The translations under genes and the position numbers were made by a program. Below the pieces are notes generated by a model. That model made no database searches. It was not told where the DNA came from and worked only from the letters and a program-made list of their open reading frames with translations. This document shows, in pieces, positions 1 through 8,006 of a stretch of DNA of 34,012 nt (the first letter of the stretch is position 1; each line of letters begins with the position of its first letter). The stretch comes from Streptomyces sp. CC53 (lineage in GTDB: Bacteria; Actinomycetota; Actinomycetes; Streptomycetales; Streptomycetaceae), in NCBI RefSeq assembly GCF_001865245.1, contig NZ_MKXB01000139.1, positions 1-34,012 of the forward strand, given 5' to 3'.

Positions 1-19
1 CGGCCGGCGTCCCCCGCCC

Positions 20-165
20 GCTTTCGTGTCGGGACCTGCTGCGAGCCTGGGTGCGTGGTGGCGGGGGCTTGTGCGGGTGCGCGGGTGCTTTCGTGTCGGG
101 ACCTGCTGCGAGCCTCCGTGCCTGCGTGCCGGGGCCATTGCGGGTGCCCGGGGCCTTCCGCGCCC
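20..165. repeat. Decaying tandem repeat, period 67 bp
   Basis: A 29-bp sequence beginning GCTTTCGTGTCGGG is present twice without a mismatch, at 20-48 and 87-115, giving a 67-bp period. The stretch after the second copy (116-165) still aligns without gaps to 49-98 but with many substitutions, so this is a two-and-a-bit copy tandem repeat that is eroding. It lies in the 281 bp downstream of the response regulator gene. I see no convincing gene in 1-281. Confidence 0.75.
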
Positions 166-281
166 GGGCACCCTTCAAGCCCTGCGCGCCCCCGTGCCCG
201 GATGCCCGAGGGGCCCCGGGCGCTCCCGGCGCGGCTGCCCTGGCGGTACCCGGCCGCGTCCCCGGCAGGGCCGGTGCGCGC

Positions 282-890
282 TCAGACCAGCCAGTCCGCG
301 TCCCGCGCGATACGGATGGCGTCGACGCGGTTGCGGGCGTTGAGCTTCGCCACGATGGTCGTCAGGTAGTTGCGCACCGTTCCCGCCGACAGGCGCAGCG
401 CGGAGGCGATCTCCCGCGGTTCGGCTCCATCCGCCGCGAGCCGCAGGACCTCCGTCTCCCTGTCGGTCAGGGGGCTCTCGTAGCCGCCCCACGCGGCCAG
501 CGCCAGTTCCGGGTCGACGACCCGGTGTCCCGCGGCCACCCGCCGCACCGCGATGGCCAGTTCGGAGGACGGCGCGTCCTTGCGGAGGTAGCCGGACACC
601 CGCGCTTCGAGGGCCCGGCGCAGGGCGCCGGGGCGGGCCAGGCTGGTGAGGATGAGGACCCGGCACTGGGGCAGCCGCTCCCGGAGCCGCCCGGCGGCGG
701 ACAGCCCGTCCACGCCCGGCAGGTCGATGTCGACGATGGCGACGTCGGGGCGGTGCTTGAGCGCCATGTTGACGATCTCGTCGCCGCGGGCCACCTCGCA
801 GACCACGTCGAAATCGTCCTGGAGATTCAGCAGGGCGACCAGGGCACCGCGGACCATGTTCATGTCCTCGGCGATCAGGATCCGTATCAC
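282..890 (-). CDS. NarL/LuxR-family response regulator
   Basis: A 202-residue response regulator. The receiver domain covers about residues 1-120, with acidic residues E8 and D9, phospho-acceptor D54 in a VDIDLPG context, T82 and K104. The LuxR-type helix-turn-helix covers about 138-198 and begins LTDRETEVLRLAADG. Members are phosphorylated by DesK-like histidine kinases and bind promoter DNA as dimers. The start at 890 gives a full-length receiver. The likely kinase partner is the - strand gene at 11925-13145. The two would form a usual kinase-regulator operon if the sugar genes between them were absent. Its targets are not visible, but the divergent promoter region 891-1250, shared with the sugar operon, is the obvious candidate. 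Confidence 0.93.
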   Translation of the reverse strand: MIRILIAEDMNMVRGALVALLNLQDDFDVVCEVARGDEIVNMALKHRPDVAIVDIDLPGVDGLSAAGRLRERLPQCRVLILTSLARPGALRRALEARVSGYLRKDAPSSELAIAVRRVAAGHRVVDPELALAAWGGYESPLTDRETEVLRLAADGAEPREIASALRLSAGTVRNYLTTIVAKLNARNRVDAIRIARDADWLV

Positions 891-1250
891 TGAGCTCCCC
901 GGGGGACGTCCGCACGGTTCGCAGGGCCCGCACTGCCGGAACGGTCGGGATGTCCCGTCATCTTCACGGCCTCCGTCTTGCGGAGATCGTAAGTCAGTTT
1001 CCGCAAAATCGTGCGACTTTCAACTCCCCAGGACAAACAAACGTGCAGCTGGCCGGAACTCGAAGGAAAAGCGAACCGTGACGTCATTTCCGGTGAACCC
1101 CCGGCCGACGGGGGGCAAGCGGGCCGTGCCACGAGGTGTCCCGTGCCCGCACCGCTCCACGGTGCACAAGCGCCTCTTTAGAGCACGGCCGCAGGATGCC
1201 TGGGAACCGTACGCGTCGGCCCGGCGCCCACAGTCTCGGAGAGGTCATCG
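891..1250. promoter_or_regulatory. Divergent promoter region: regulator and sugar operon
   Basis: This 360-bp gap separates the divergent response regulator and glycosyltransferase genes and must hold the promoters of both. It is locally AT-richer than its surroundings around 985-1075, as expected for promoters here. I do not see a coding region that I would support. A ribosome-binding site, GGAGAGG, ends 7 bases before the glycosyltransferase ATG. Confidence 0.6.
978..1006. promoter_or_regulatory. Inverted repeat, candidate operator
   Basis: TTGCGGA at 978-984 and TCCGCAA at 1000-1006 form perfect 7-bp arms separated by 15 bp. The site lies in the AT-richer part of the divergent promoter region, about 90 bp upstream of the response regulator start and 245 bp upstream of the glycosyltransferase. 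NarL-type regulators bind inverted half-sites, so binding by the adjacent regulator is plausible, but this is inference. Confidence 0.35.
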
Positions 1251-2540
1251 ATGCGCGTTCTTTTCACCATCTTTCCGGCATCGGCACATCTCTATCCGGC
1301 CATCCCGCTGGCCTGGGCGCTGCGGAGCGCCGGCCACGAGGTCGTGGTGGCGTGCCCCGACGGGGTCGTCGACCGGAAGGTCGTCGACGCCATCACCGCG
1401 GCCGGCCTCACCGCGCTCCCGCTGGGCGGCCGGGAGGAGCTCACCGCCTCGCTCGCCCCCCTCCTCGCCGCCGCGGGACCCGACCGGCCCACCCTGGCGC
1501 TCGACCCCGACGACCCCGACGCCTGGCGCACCGCCAGGGCCGTCCTCGGACGCATGCTCCACGCCTACTACCCGCCGGAGACGGCCGAGGGCGGCCGCCG
1601 GCCCGTCCTCGACGCGCTGGTGGAGTTCGCCGCGGCCTGGCGCCCCGACCTGGTGCTGTGGGACCCGCTGGCACCCACCGGCGCGGTGGCGGCACGGACC
1701 AGCGGCGCCGCGCACGCCCGGCTGCTGTTCGGCAGCGACAACGTCGGCCTGATCCGTGCCAGGACGCGCGAGGAGCTCGCGGACCCGGCGTCGGGCCTGA
1801 CGGAGGACCCGTGGATGCCGTGGCTGCGCCCGGTGCTGGAGCGGTACGGCCTCGACTTCACCGAGGAGACCCTGACCGGGCAGTGGACCCTGGACCTGAC
1901 CCCGCCCCGCATGCGCACCACCCCCCTGGACCTCACGTACGTCCCGGTCCGCCGCGTGCCGTACGGCGGGGCCGCCGCCCTTCCCGACTGGCTGCGCGCC
2001 CGGCCCGAGCGGCCCCGCGCCGTACTCACCCTGGGCGTGAGCCGCCGGCTGCTCGCCGGTCGGCACAGCGGCTTCCCGATGCGGGAGTTCTTCGCGTCCG
2101 TGTCGGGCCTCGACCTCGAACTGGTCGCGACGCTGAACAGCGAGCAGCTCGAAGCGGCCGGCCCGCTCCCCGGCAACGTCCGCGCCCTCCCGTACCTCCC
2201 CCTCGACCAGGTGCTCCCCACCAGCTCGGCGATCATCCACCACGGAGGCGGCGGCACCTTCGCCGCGGCGGTCGCGTTCACCGTGCCGCAGCTCGTCGTG
2301 CCGCTGCCGATGTGGGACGAGGCGGTCACCGCGCGGTACGTCGCCCGCCGGGGCGCCGGCCTCGTCGCCGACCCCGCGCAGGTCGACGCCGACAGCCTGC
2401 AGAAGGACCTGCTCCGGCTGATCGAGGAGCCGTCCTTCCGGCTGGGCGCCCGCGCCCTCCACGACGACATGCTGGCCGCCCCCGCCCCCGCGGACGTGGT
2501 GCCGGTCCTGGAACGGCTGACGGCGGAGCACCGCGGCTGA
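1251..2540 (+). CDS. GT1-family natural-product glycosyltransferase
   Basis: A 429-residue GT-B fold glycosyltransferase expected to move a deoxysugar from its dTDP carrier to an acceptor. The N-terminus MRVLFTIFPASAHLYPAIPL is the acceptor-domain start typical of macrolide and aromatic polyketide enzymes. The C-terminal half carries the nucleotide-sugar motif HHGGGGT (H330, H331) followed by PLPMWDE (W355-E357), the equivalent of the family's usual DQ site. Start chosen for the GGAGAGG site 7 bases upstream. It is the first gene of a + strand operon whose next eight genes make and use a dTDP-sugar. Relatives of the EryCIII/DesVII type need a P450-like helper protein; none is encoded nearby. 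The acceptor cannot be read from the sequence. Confidence 0.9.
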   Translation: MRVLFTIFPASAHLYPAIPLAWALRSAGHEVVVACPDGVVDRKVVDAITAAGLTALPLGGREELTASLAPLLAAAGPDRPTLALDPDDPDAWRTARAVLGRMLHAYYPPETAEGGRRPVLDALVEFAAAWRPDLVLWDPLAPTGAVAARTSGAAHARLLFGSDNVGLIRARTREELADPASGLTEDPWMPWLRPVLERYGLDFTEETLTGQWTLDLTPPRMRTTPLDLTYVPVRRVPYGGAAALPDWLRARPERPRAVLTLGVSRRLLAGRHSGFPMREFFASVSGLDLELVATLNSEQLEAAGPLPGNVRALPYLPLDQVLPTSSAIIHHGGGGTFAAAVAFTVPQLVVPLPMWDEAVTARYVARRGAGLVADPAQVDADSLQKDLLRLIEEPSFRLGARALHDDMLAAPAPADVVPVLERLTAEHRG

Positions 2541-2611
2541 GCAGCCGACCCCGCCGTGCGGCACCACCCGGGCCGGCCCGGCCGGACCCACCGGACGAAG
2601 GGAGGGCGCGC

Positions 2612-3184
2612 GTGCGCGTCGAGGAGACCGGCATCCCCGGCACGTTCCGGATCGACCCGGAGCAGCTGTCCGACAGCCGGGGAGTGTTCTACGAGGCGCT
2701 GCGCACCGACGACCTGGAGCGGGCCGCGGGGATCTCCTTCCGGCCGCGCCAGATCAACTACTCGGTGTCCCGGCGCCACACCCTGCGCGGCATCCACAGC
2801 GTGCACATCCCCCCGGGACAGGCGAAGTTCGTCACCTGCGTCCGGGGCGCGCTGCGCGACATCGTCGTCGACCTGCGGGTCGGCTCGCCCGCCTTCGGCC
2901 GGCACCGGGTCACCGCGCTCGACGCCGCGTCCGGCCGCTCCCTGTACGTCCCGGAGGGCGTCGGCCACGGATTCCTGGCGCTCACCGACGACACCTGCGT
3001 CTGCTACGCCGTGTCCACCCCGTACGTCCCCGGGACGCAGATCGACATTCATCCCCTCGACCCCGACCTGGACCTTCCCTGGGAGTGCGCCGGGACACCG
3101 CTGATCTCGGACAAGGACGCGAAGGCACCCACGCTGGCCGAGGCCCTGGCCGCGGGAGCGCTGCCGGCCTACGCCGCCGGCTGA
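2612..3184 (+). CDS. dTDP-4-dehydro-6-deoxyhexose epimerase, RmlC family
   Basis: A 190-residue cupin enzyme of the RmlC family. In this family it epimerises C5, or C3 and C5, of dTDP-4-keto-6-deoxyhexoses and so converts the D- to the L-series. The catalytic pattern is present: H62 in LRGIHS, K in QAKFVTCVRG, and Y132 in CYAVSTPYVPG, followed by the conserved IHPLDPDL. The GTG start at 2612 follows GAAGGGAGGG at a good distance; upstream in-frame starts would overlap the glycosyltransferase in an unlikely way. Because C3 will be deoxygenated by other operon enzymes, C5 inversion is the relevant activity here, giving an L-sugar. Whether it acts at C5 only or at both carbons cannot be told. 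Confidence 0.9.
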   Translation: MRVEETGIPGTFRIDPEQLSDSRGVFYEALRTDDLERAAGISFRPRQINYSVSRRHTLRGIHSVHIPPGQAKFVTCVRGALRDIVVDLRVGSPAFGRHRVTALDAASGRSLYVPEGVGHGFLALTDDTCVCYAVSTPYVPGTQIDIHPLDPDLDLPWECAGTPLISDKDAKAPTLAEALAAGALPAYAAG

Positions 3185-3308
3185 CCCCGCGCCCGCGGAG
3201 ACGCCCGCGAAGACGCCGGCGGCGCGCCGGGGCGGGGAACGCCCGGCCGGGCGGCCGGGGGCCGCGCACCGGAACGAGGCATCCACCCATGAACCGAGAG
3301 GACCTCCC

Positions 3309-4376
3309 ATGAAGGCTCTGGTGCTGGCCGGCGGATCGGGCACCCGCCTGCGGCCCTTCAGCTACTCCATGCCCAAACAGCTCATCCCCGTCGCGAACAG
3401 ACCGGTCCTGGACTACGTCCTCGGCACCATCGTGGACCTCGGCGTGACCGAGGTCGGCGTCATCGTCGGGGACCGCGCCGACGAGATCCGGCAGGCCCTC
3501 GGGGACGGCTCACGACTCGGGGCGCGGCTGACCTACATCCGGCAGGAAGCACCGCTCGGCCTCGCCCACGCCGTCGTCATCGCCCGCGACTTCCTCGGCG
3601 ACGAGGACTTCGTGATGTACCTCGGCGACAACATGCTGCCGGACGGGATCGCCCCGATCGCCGCGGAGTTCGCCGAGCACCGCCCCGCCGCCCACGTCGC
3701 GGTGTACAAGGTGCCCGACCCGCGCGCCTTCGGCGTGGCCGAACTCGGCCCCGGGGGCGAGGTGCTGCGCCTGGTGGAGAAGCCGCAGGCACCGCGCAGC
3801 GATCTGGCCCTGATGGGCGTCTACTTCTTCACCGCCGCCGTCCACGAGGCCGTGCGGTCCATCGGGCCCAGCGCCCGCGGCGAACTGGAGATCACCGACG
3901 CGCTCCAGTGGCTGGTGTCGGCGGGCGCGCACGTGCGGGCCGGGCGGTACGAGGGCTACTGGAAGGACACCGGGAACGTCGAGGACCTCCTCGACTGCAA
4001 CCGGCACGTCCTGCACGGCCTGCGGCCCCGCGTGGACGGCGGCGTCGACGCCGCCAGCACGCTGGTGGGGCCCGTCGTCGTGGAACGGGGCGCACGCGTC
4101 GCGGGGTCCCGCATCGAGGGGCCGGCGATCATCGGCGAGGGGACCGTGGTCCAGGACAGCCACATCGGCCCGCACACCTCCATCGGGCGCGCGTGCACCG
4201 TCGTGGGCAGCCGGCTGGAGCACTCCATCGCCCTGGACGGCGCGTCCGTCACCGGTGTCCGCGGCCTGCGCAGCTCCGTGATCGGCCGCTCCGCCTCCGT
4301 CGGCACCAGCGGGCAGAGCGCGGACCGCTACCGCCTGGTCGTCGGCGACCACACCCGAGTGGAAGTCGCGGCATGA
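3309..4376 (+). CDS. rmlA: Glucose-1-phosphate thymidylyltransferase, long form
   Basis: A 355-residue nucleotidyltransferase that makes dTDP-glucose from dTTP and glucose-1-phosphate, the entry step for dTDP-deoxysugars. The signature GGSGTRLRPF near residue 8 and PKQLIPVANRP follow the family exactly. At 355 residues it is the long, StrD-like form, with a C-terminal left-handed beta-helix region (about 245-345, hexapeptide-like VVVERGARVAG and IIGEGTVVQDS), in contrast to the roughly 290-residue short form. The stop overlaps the next ATG as ATGA, which suggests translational coupling to rmlB. A seven-codon micro-frame (3289-3312) ends on this gene's start codon, also as ATGA. Confidence 0.95.
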   Translation: MKALVLAGGSGTRLRPFSYSMPKQLIPVANRPVLDYVLGTIVDLGVTEVGVIVGDRADEIRQALGDGSRLGARLTYIRQEAPLGLAHAVVIARDFLGDEDFVMYLGDNMLPDGIAPIAAEFAEHRPAAHVAVYKVPDPRAFGVAELGPGGEVLRLVEKPQAPRSDLALMGVYFFTAAVHEAVRSIGPSARGELEITDALQWLVSAGAHVRAGRYEGYWKDTGNVEDLLDCNRHVLHGLRPRVDGGVDAASTLVGPVVVERGARVAGSRIEGPAIIGEGTVVQDSHIGPHTSIGRACTVVGSRLEHSIALDGASVTGVRGLRSSVIGRSASVGTSGQSADRYRLVVGDHTRVEVAA

Positions 4377-5359
4377 GGATCCTCGTCACCGGAGCAGCCG
4401 GCTTCATCGGCTCCGCCTTCGTCCGCAACCTCCTGGCGGACGCGTACGCGGGCTGGGAGGGCGCACGCGTCACCGCCCTGGACAAACTGACCTACGCGGG
4501 CAACCGCGCCAACCTGCCCGCCGCGGACCCCCGCCTGGAGTTCGTCCGTGGCGACGTCTGCGACCTCGGCCTGCTGCGGGAACTCCTGCCAGGGCACGAC
4601 GCCGTCGTCCACTTCGCCGCGGAGTCCCACGTGGACCGCTCGCTGGCGGGCGCCGCACCGTTCTTCCGCACCAACGTCCTCGGCACCCAGACACTCCTCG
4701 ACGCCGTACTGGACAGCGGCGTCCCGCGCGTCGTCCACGTGTCCACCGACGAGGTGTACGGCTCGATCACCGAGGGCTCCTGGACGGAGGACCGGCCGCT
4801 GCTGCCCAACACCCCCTACGCCGCGTCCAAAGCCTGCTCCGACCTCGTCGCCCGCACCTACTGGCGCACCCACGGACTGGACGTCTCCGTCACCCGCTGC
4901 TCCAACAACTACGGCCCCTACCAGCACCCCGAGAAGCTCATCCCCCTGTTCGTCACCCACCTCCTGGAGGGCCGCCAGGTGCCGCTGTACGGCGACGGGC
5001 GCCACATCCGGGAATGGCTGCACGTGGACGACCACTGCCGGGCCGTCCATCTCGTCCTCGACCGCGGCCGGGCCGGGGAGGTCTACAACGTCGGCGGCGG
5101 CAACGAGCGCACCAACCGCGCCGTCACCGAACGGCTCCTCGAACTGACCGGCAGCGGACCGGAGATGGTCCGCCACGTCGCCGACAGGAAGGCGCACGAC
5201 CTGCGGTACTCCGTCGACGAGTCCAAGATCCGCGACGAGCTGGGCTACGCGCCGCGGACCGGGTTCGAGGAGGGCCTGGCCGCCACCGTGGCCTGGTACC
5301 GCGACCACCCGGACTGGTGGAAGGCCGCCAAGTACGGGGCGGGCCGTGCACGCGGCTGA
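4373..5359 (+). CDS. rmlB: dTDP-glucose 4,6-dehydratase
   Basis: A 328-residue extended short-chain dehydrogenase that converts dTDP-glucose to dTDP-4-keto-6-deoxyglucose using bound NAD. The Rossmann motif is TGAAGFIGSAF near residues 7-17. STDEVYGS carries the catalytic Thr, Asp and Glu of the dehydratase subgroup, and Y149/K153 form the YxxxK pair in PYAASK. NNYGPYQHPEKLIP and the C-terminal EVYNVGGGNERTN are also typical. Its ATG overlaps the rmlA stop, and its 3' end overlaps the next GTG by 14 bp, so the genes are tightly coupled. Its product is the branch-point substrate for the 2,3-dehydratase encoded downstream. Confidence 0.96.
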   Translation: MRILVTGAAGFIGSAFVRNLLADAYAGWEGARVTALDKLTYAGNRANLPAADPRLEFVRGDVCDLGLLRELLPGHDAVVHFAAESHVDRSLAGAAPFFRTNVLGTQTLLDAVLDSGVPRVVHVSTDEVYGSITEGSWTEDRPLLPNTPYAASKACSDLVARTYWRTHGLDVSVTRCSNNYGPYQHPEKLIPLFVTHLLEGRQVPLYGDGRHIREWLHVDDHCRAVHLVLDRGRAGEVYNVGGGNERTNRAVTERLLELTGSGPEMVRHVADRKAHDLRYSVDESKIRDELGYAPRTGFEEGLAATVAWYRDHPDWWKAAKYGAGRARG

Positions 5360-6350
5360 GCGCCGCGCGGGCGCCGCACCGTGCGTCGTGGTGCTCGGGG
5401 GCACCGGCTTCCTGGGCCGCCGCGCCGGCGAGGCGTTCCGCGCCACCGGCGCCCGGGTGCACCTGGTCTCCCGCCACCCGGCGGCCCACGGACCCGCCGA
5501 CGCGCCCCACGTCGCCGTGGACCTCCTCGCCGCCGACGTCCGGTGCCTCACCGGCCTGTTCGCCGCGACGCGGCCCGACATCGTCGTCAACGCCGCCGGG
5601 CGGGCCTGGCAGGGCGACGAGGCCGAGATGGCCGCGGGCAACGCGGACCTCGTCGTCCGCGTCACCCGGGCACTCGCCGCACTGCCCCGCCCGCCGCGCC
5701 TGATCCAGCTGGGCACCGTCCACGAGTACGGCGCGCAGACGCCCGGCACCGCCGCCGGCGAGGAACGGCAGCCCGCCCCCGTCACCCCGTACGGGCGCAC
5801 CAAACTCCTCGGCACCCGGGCCGTCCTCGCGGCCGCCGCCCACGACGGCGTGGACGGCGTGGTCCTCCGCCTCGCCAACGTCATCGGCGCCGGCATGCCG
5901 GCCGGCAGCCTCTTCGGCCGGGTCGCCGCGCACCTCGCCGAAGCCGCCCGAGCCCGGTCGCGCGGCGGGAGCCCGGCCCCGCTCACGCTTCCGCCGCTGC
6001 GCGCCCGCCGCGATGTCGTCGACGTGCACGACGCCGTCGACGCCGTGCTGGCCGCCGCGTCCGCCCCGGGCGCCGACGTGAGCGGCCGGGTGATCAACGT
6101 CGGCCGGGGCGAGGCCGTCCCGGTGCGCGCGCTGGTCGACCGCATGGTCCGCCTCAGCGGCCTGGACCTCCCCGTCGTCGAGTCCGCCCCCGCAGCCACC
6201 CCGCGCACCGACGTGCCCTGGCAGCGGCTCGACGTCTCCCGCGCGGCCCGGCTCCTGGGCTGGCAGCCGCGCCGCACCCTCGACGACTCCGTGCGCGACC
6301 TGCTCGCCGCCGCGGTACCGGCACCAGCCGACGGAAGGACACGACGATGA
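5346..6350 (+). CDS. NDP-4-keto-deoxyhexose 4-ketoreductase, SDR family
   Basis: A 334-residue extended SDR protein. GGTGFLGRR (about residues 18-26) is the NAD(P) site and Y149/K153 in PYGRTK the catalytic pair; the dehydratase-type DE pair seen in RmlB is missing. In deoxysugar operons such proteins reduce the C4 ketone and set the final stereochemistry, in the group of EryBIV and UrdZ3-like enzymes. By elimination it should be the last pathway enzyme here, giving the 4-OH of the trideoxyhexose; whether the product is rhodinose or amicetose depends on the face of reduction, which cannot be read. GTG start inside the end of rmlB; its stop overlaps the next ATG. Confidence 0.85.
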   Translation: MHAAERRAGAAPCVVVLGGTGFLGRRAGEAFRATGARVHLVSRHPAAHGPADAPHVAVDLLAADVRCLTGLFAATRPDIVVNAAGRAWQGDEAEMAAGNADLVVRVTRALAALPRPPRLIQLGTVHEYGAQTPGTAAGEERQPAPVTPYGRTKLLGTRAVLAAAAHDGVDGVVLRLANVIGAGMPAGSLFGRVAAHLAEAARARSRGGSPAPLTLPPLRARRDVVDVHDAVDAVLAAASAPGADVSGRVINVGRGEAVPVRALVDRMVRLSGLDLPVVESAPAATPRTDVPWQRLDVSRAARLLGWQPRRTLDDSVRDLLAAAVPAPADGRTRR

Positions 6351-7675
6351 GCCCCGCCGACCCCGCCGACCCCGCCGACCCCAAGGACAGCGTGCTGGCC
6401 GCCGTCCGCCGGTACCACCGCGCCACCGCGCCCGACCGGGAGTTCGTCCCCGGCGTGACCGAGATCTGGCCGTCCGGCGCGGTCCTGGACGAGGAGGACC
6501 GCGTCGCCCTCGTCGAGGCGGCCCTGACCCTGCGCATCGCCGCCGGACCCAGCTCCCGGAAGTTCGAGTCCGCGTTCGCGAAACGCCTCCAGCGGCGCAA
6601 GGCCCACCTGACGAACTCCGGCTCGTCCGCGAACCTCCTGGCCGTCTCGGCCCTCACCTCACCCGACCTCGGCGAACGGCGCCTGCAACCGGGCGACGAG
6701 GTCGTCACCGTCGCGGCGGGATTCCCCACCACCGTCAACCCCATCCTGCAGAACGGGCTCCTCCCCGTCTTCGTGGACGTGGAACTCGGGACGTACAACA
6801 CGACGGCCGAGCGGGTCGCCCAGGCCATCGGCCCCAGGACCCGGGCCATCGTCATCGCGCACGCCCTCGGCAACCCCTTCGAGGCTGCCGAGGTGGCCCG
6901 CCTCGCGCAGGAGCACGACCTGTACCTCGTCGAGGACAACTGCGACGCCGTCGGCGCCACCTACGGCGGCCGGCTCACCGGCACGTTCGGGCACATGACC
7001 ACCGTCAGCTTCTACCCCGCCCACCACCTCACCACCGGCGAGGGCGGCTGCCTGCTCACCTCGGACCTGCGGCTCGCCCGCATCGCGGAGTCGCTGCGGG
7101 ACTGGGGCAGGGACTGCTGGTGCGAACCCGGCAAGAGCAACACCTGCTTCAAGCGGTTCGACTACCGGATGGGCGCCCTGCCGGCCGGCTACGACCACAA
7201 GTACATCTTCTCCCACGTCGGCTACAACCTGAAGGGCACCGACATCCAGGCCGCCCTGGGGCTCGCCCAACTCGACCGGCTGGACGGCTTCATCGAGGCC
7301 CGCCGGCGCAACTGGCGGCGGCTGCGCGAAGGACTGGACGGCGTTCCGGGGCTGCTGCTCCCCGAGCCCACCCCGAACTCCGAACCCAGCTGGTTCGGGT
7401 TCGTCCTCACCGTCGACCCCGCAGCGCGCTACACGCGCGCCGAGCTGGTCCACCACCTGGAGGAGCACCGGATCGGCACCCGGCGGCTGTTCGCCGGGAA
7501 CCTCACCCGCCAGCCCGCCTACCTCGGCCGTCCCCACCGCGTCGTCGGCGACCTCGCCAACAGCGACACCATCACCGAGCACACGTTCTGGATCGGCGTC
7601 TATCCGGGGCTCACCGACGAGATGCTCGACTACATGACGGCCACGATCAAGGAGTTCGCCGCCCGGCACGGCTGA
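6347..7675 (+). CDS. NDP-4-keto-6-deoxyhexose 3-dehydrase (E1 type, Fe-S/PMP)
   Basis: A 442-residue member of the DegT/DnrJ/EryC1 fold that removes the C3 hydroxyl using PMP and a [2Fe-2S] cluster, as in AscC (E1), SpnQ and UrdQ. Two features separate it from ordinary sugar aminotransferases. First, the PLP-binding lysine is replaced by histidine (H226 in FYPAHHLTTGEGG). Second, the cluster signature C-X57-C-X1-C-X7-C is exact: C199, C257, C259 and C267 around RDWGRDCWCEPGKSNTC. The N-terminus has a PADPADPADP stretch from a short coding repeat. ATG at 6347 overlaps the preceding stop. No dedicated reductase (E3) is encoded nearby, so electrons probably come from host ferredoxin or flavodoxin systems, as proposed for SpnQ. 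With the 2,3-dehydratase this implies a 2,3,6-trideoxy product. Confidence 0.94.
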   Translation: MSPADPADPADPKDSVLAAVRRYHRATAPDREFVPGVTEIWPSGAVLDEEDRVALVEAALTLRIAAGPSSRKFESAFAKRLQRRKAHLTNSGSSANLLAVSALTSPDLGERRLQPGDEVVTVAAGFPTTVNPILQNGLLPVFVDVELGTYNTTAERVAQAIGPRTRAIVIAHALGNPFEAAEVARLAQEHDLYLVEDNCDAVGATYGGRLTGTFGHMTTVSFYPAHHLTTGEGGCLLTSDLRLARIAESLRDWGRDCWCEPGKSNTCFKRFDYRMGALPAGYDHKYIFSHVGYNLKGTDIQAALGLAQLDRLDGFIEARRRNWRRLREGLDGVPGLLLPEPTPNSEPSWFGFVLTVDPAARYTRAELVHHLEEHRIGTRRLFAGNLTRQPAYLGRPHRVVGDLANSDTITEHTFWIGVYPGLTDEMLDYMTATIKEFAARHG

Positions 7676-8006
7676 GCGCCGGGCACCCGGGGCCGACGCA
7701 CCGCCCCGGCTGCCCGCGGCCCGGCCCACTGAAGGCCGTCGCCCCGGCTGCCCGCGGCCCGGCCCCGGACGACCGGACCGCCTGGCCGCCACCCGCCCCG
7801 GGCGGCCGCAGGACCGGTGACCCGCCCCCGAGTGCGCGGGCCGGGCGCCTTCGACGGCCGGCTCCGCGGACCGGCGACCCACCGCTCCATCGGCGCCGCA
7901 CCCGGGGCGGGGCCGCCTCCGGCTCCGTAAACCCGGGGCCACCGCAGCGGGCGACCGCCCCCGACCCGTGCTCGACCCCCTCACCAGAAAGGCAGGGCGC
8001 CTCCCC
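7676..8006. repeat. 331-bp gap with a perfect 26-bp direct repeat
   Basis: This is the largest internal gap of the sugar operon. A 26-bp sequence starting CGCCCCGGCTGCCCGCGG occurs at 7702-7727 and again without change at 7740-7765, a 38-bp period. The rest is very GC-rich, with no ribosome-binding site and no supported coding region until a GAAAGGCAGGG site ahead of the ATG at 8007. It may be slipped-strand duplication or a processing structure in the long mRNA. Confidence 0.7.

Noticed and set aside
4328..6607. 759-codon frame on the - strand opposite rmlB and the 4-ketoreductase
   Set aside because: Composition artefact; both + strand genes have exact family motifs.
6347..7675. Annotation as a sugar aminotransferase
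   Set aside because: The PLP lysine is replaced by histidine and the four-cysteine cluster motif is complete, so it is a 3-dehydrase.
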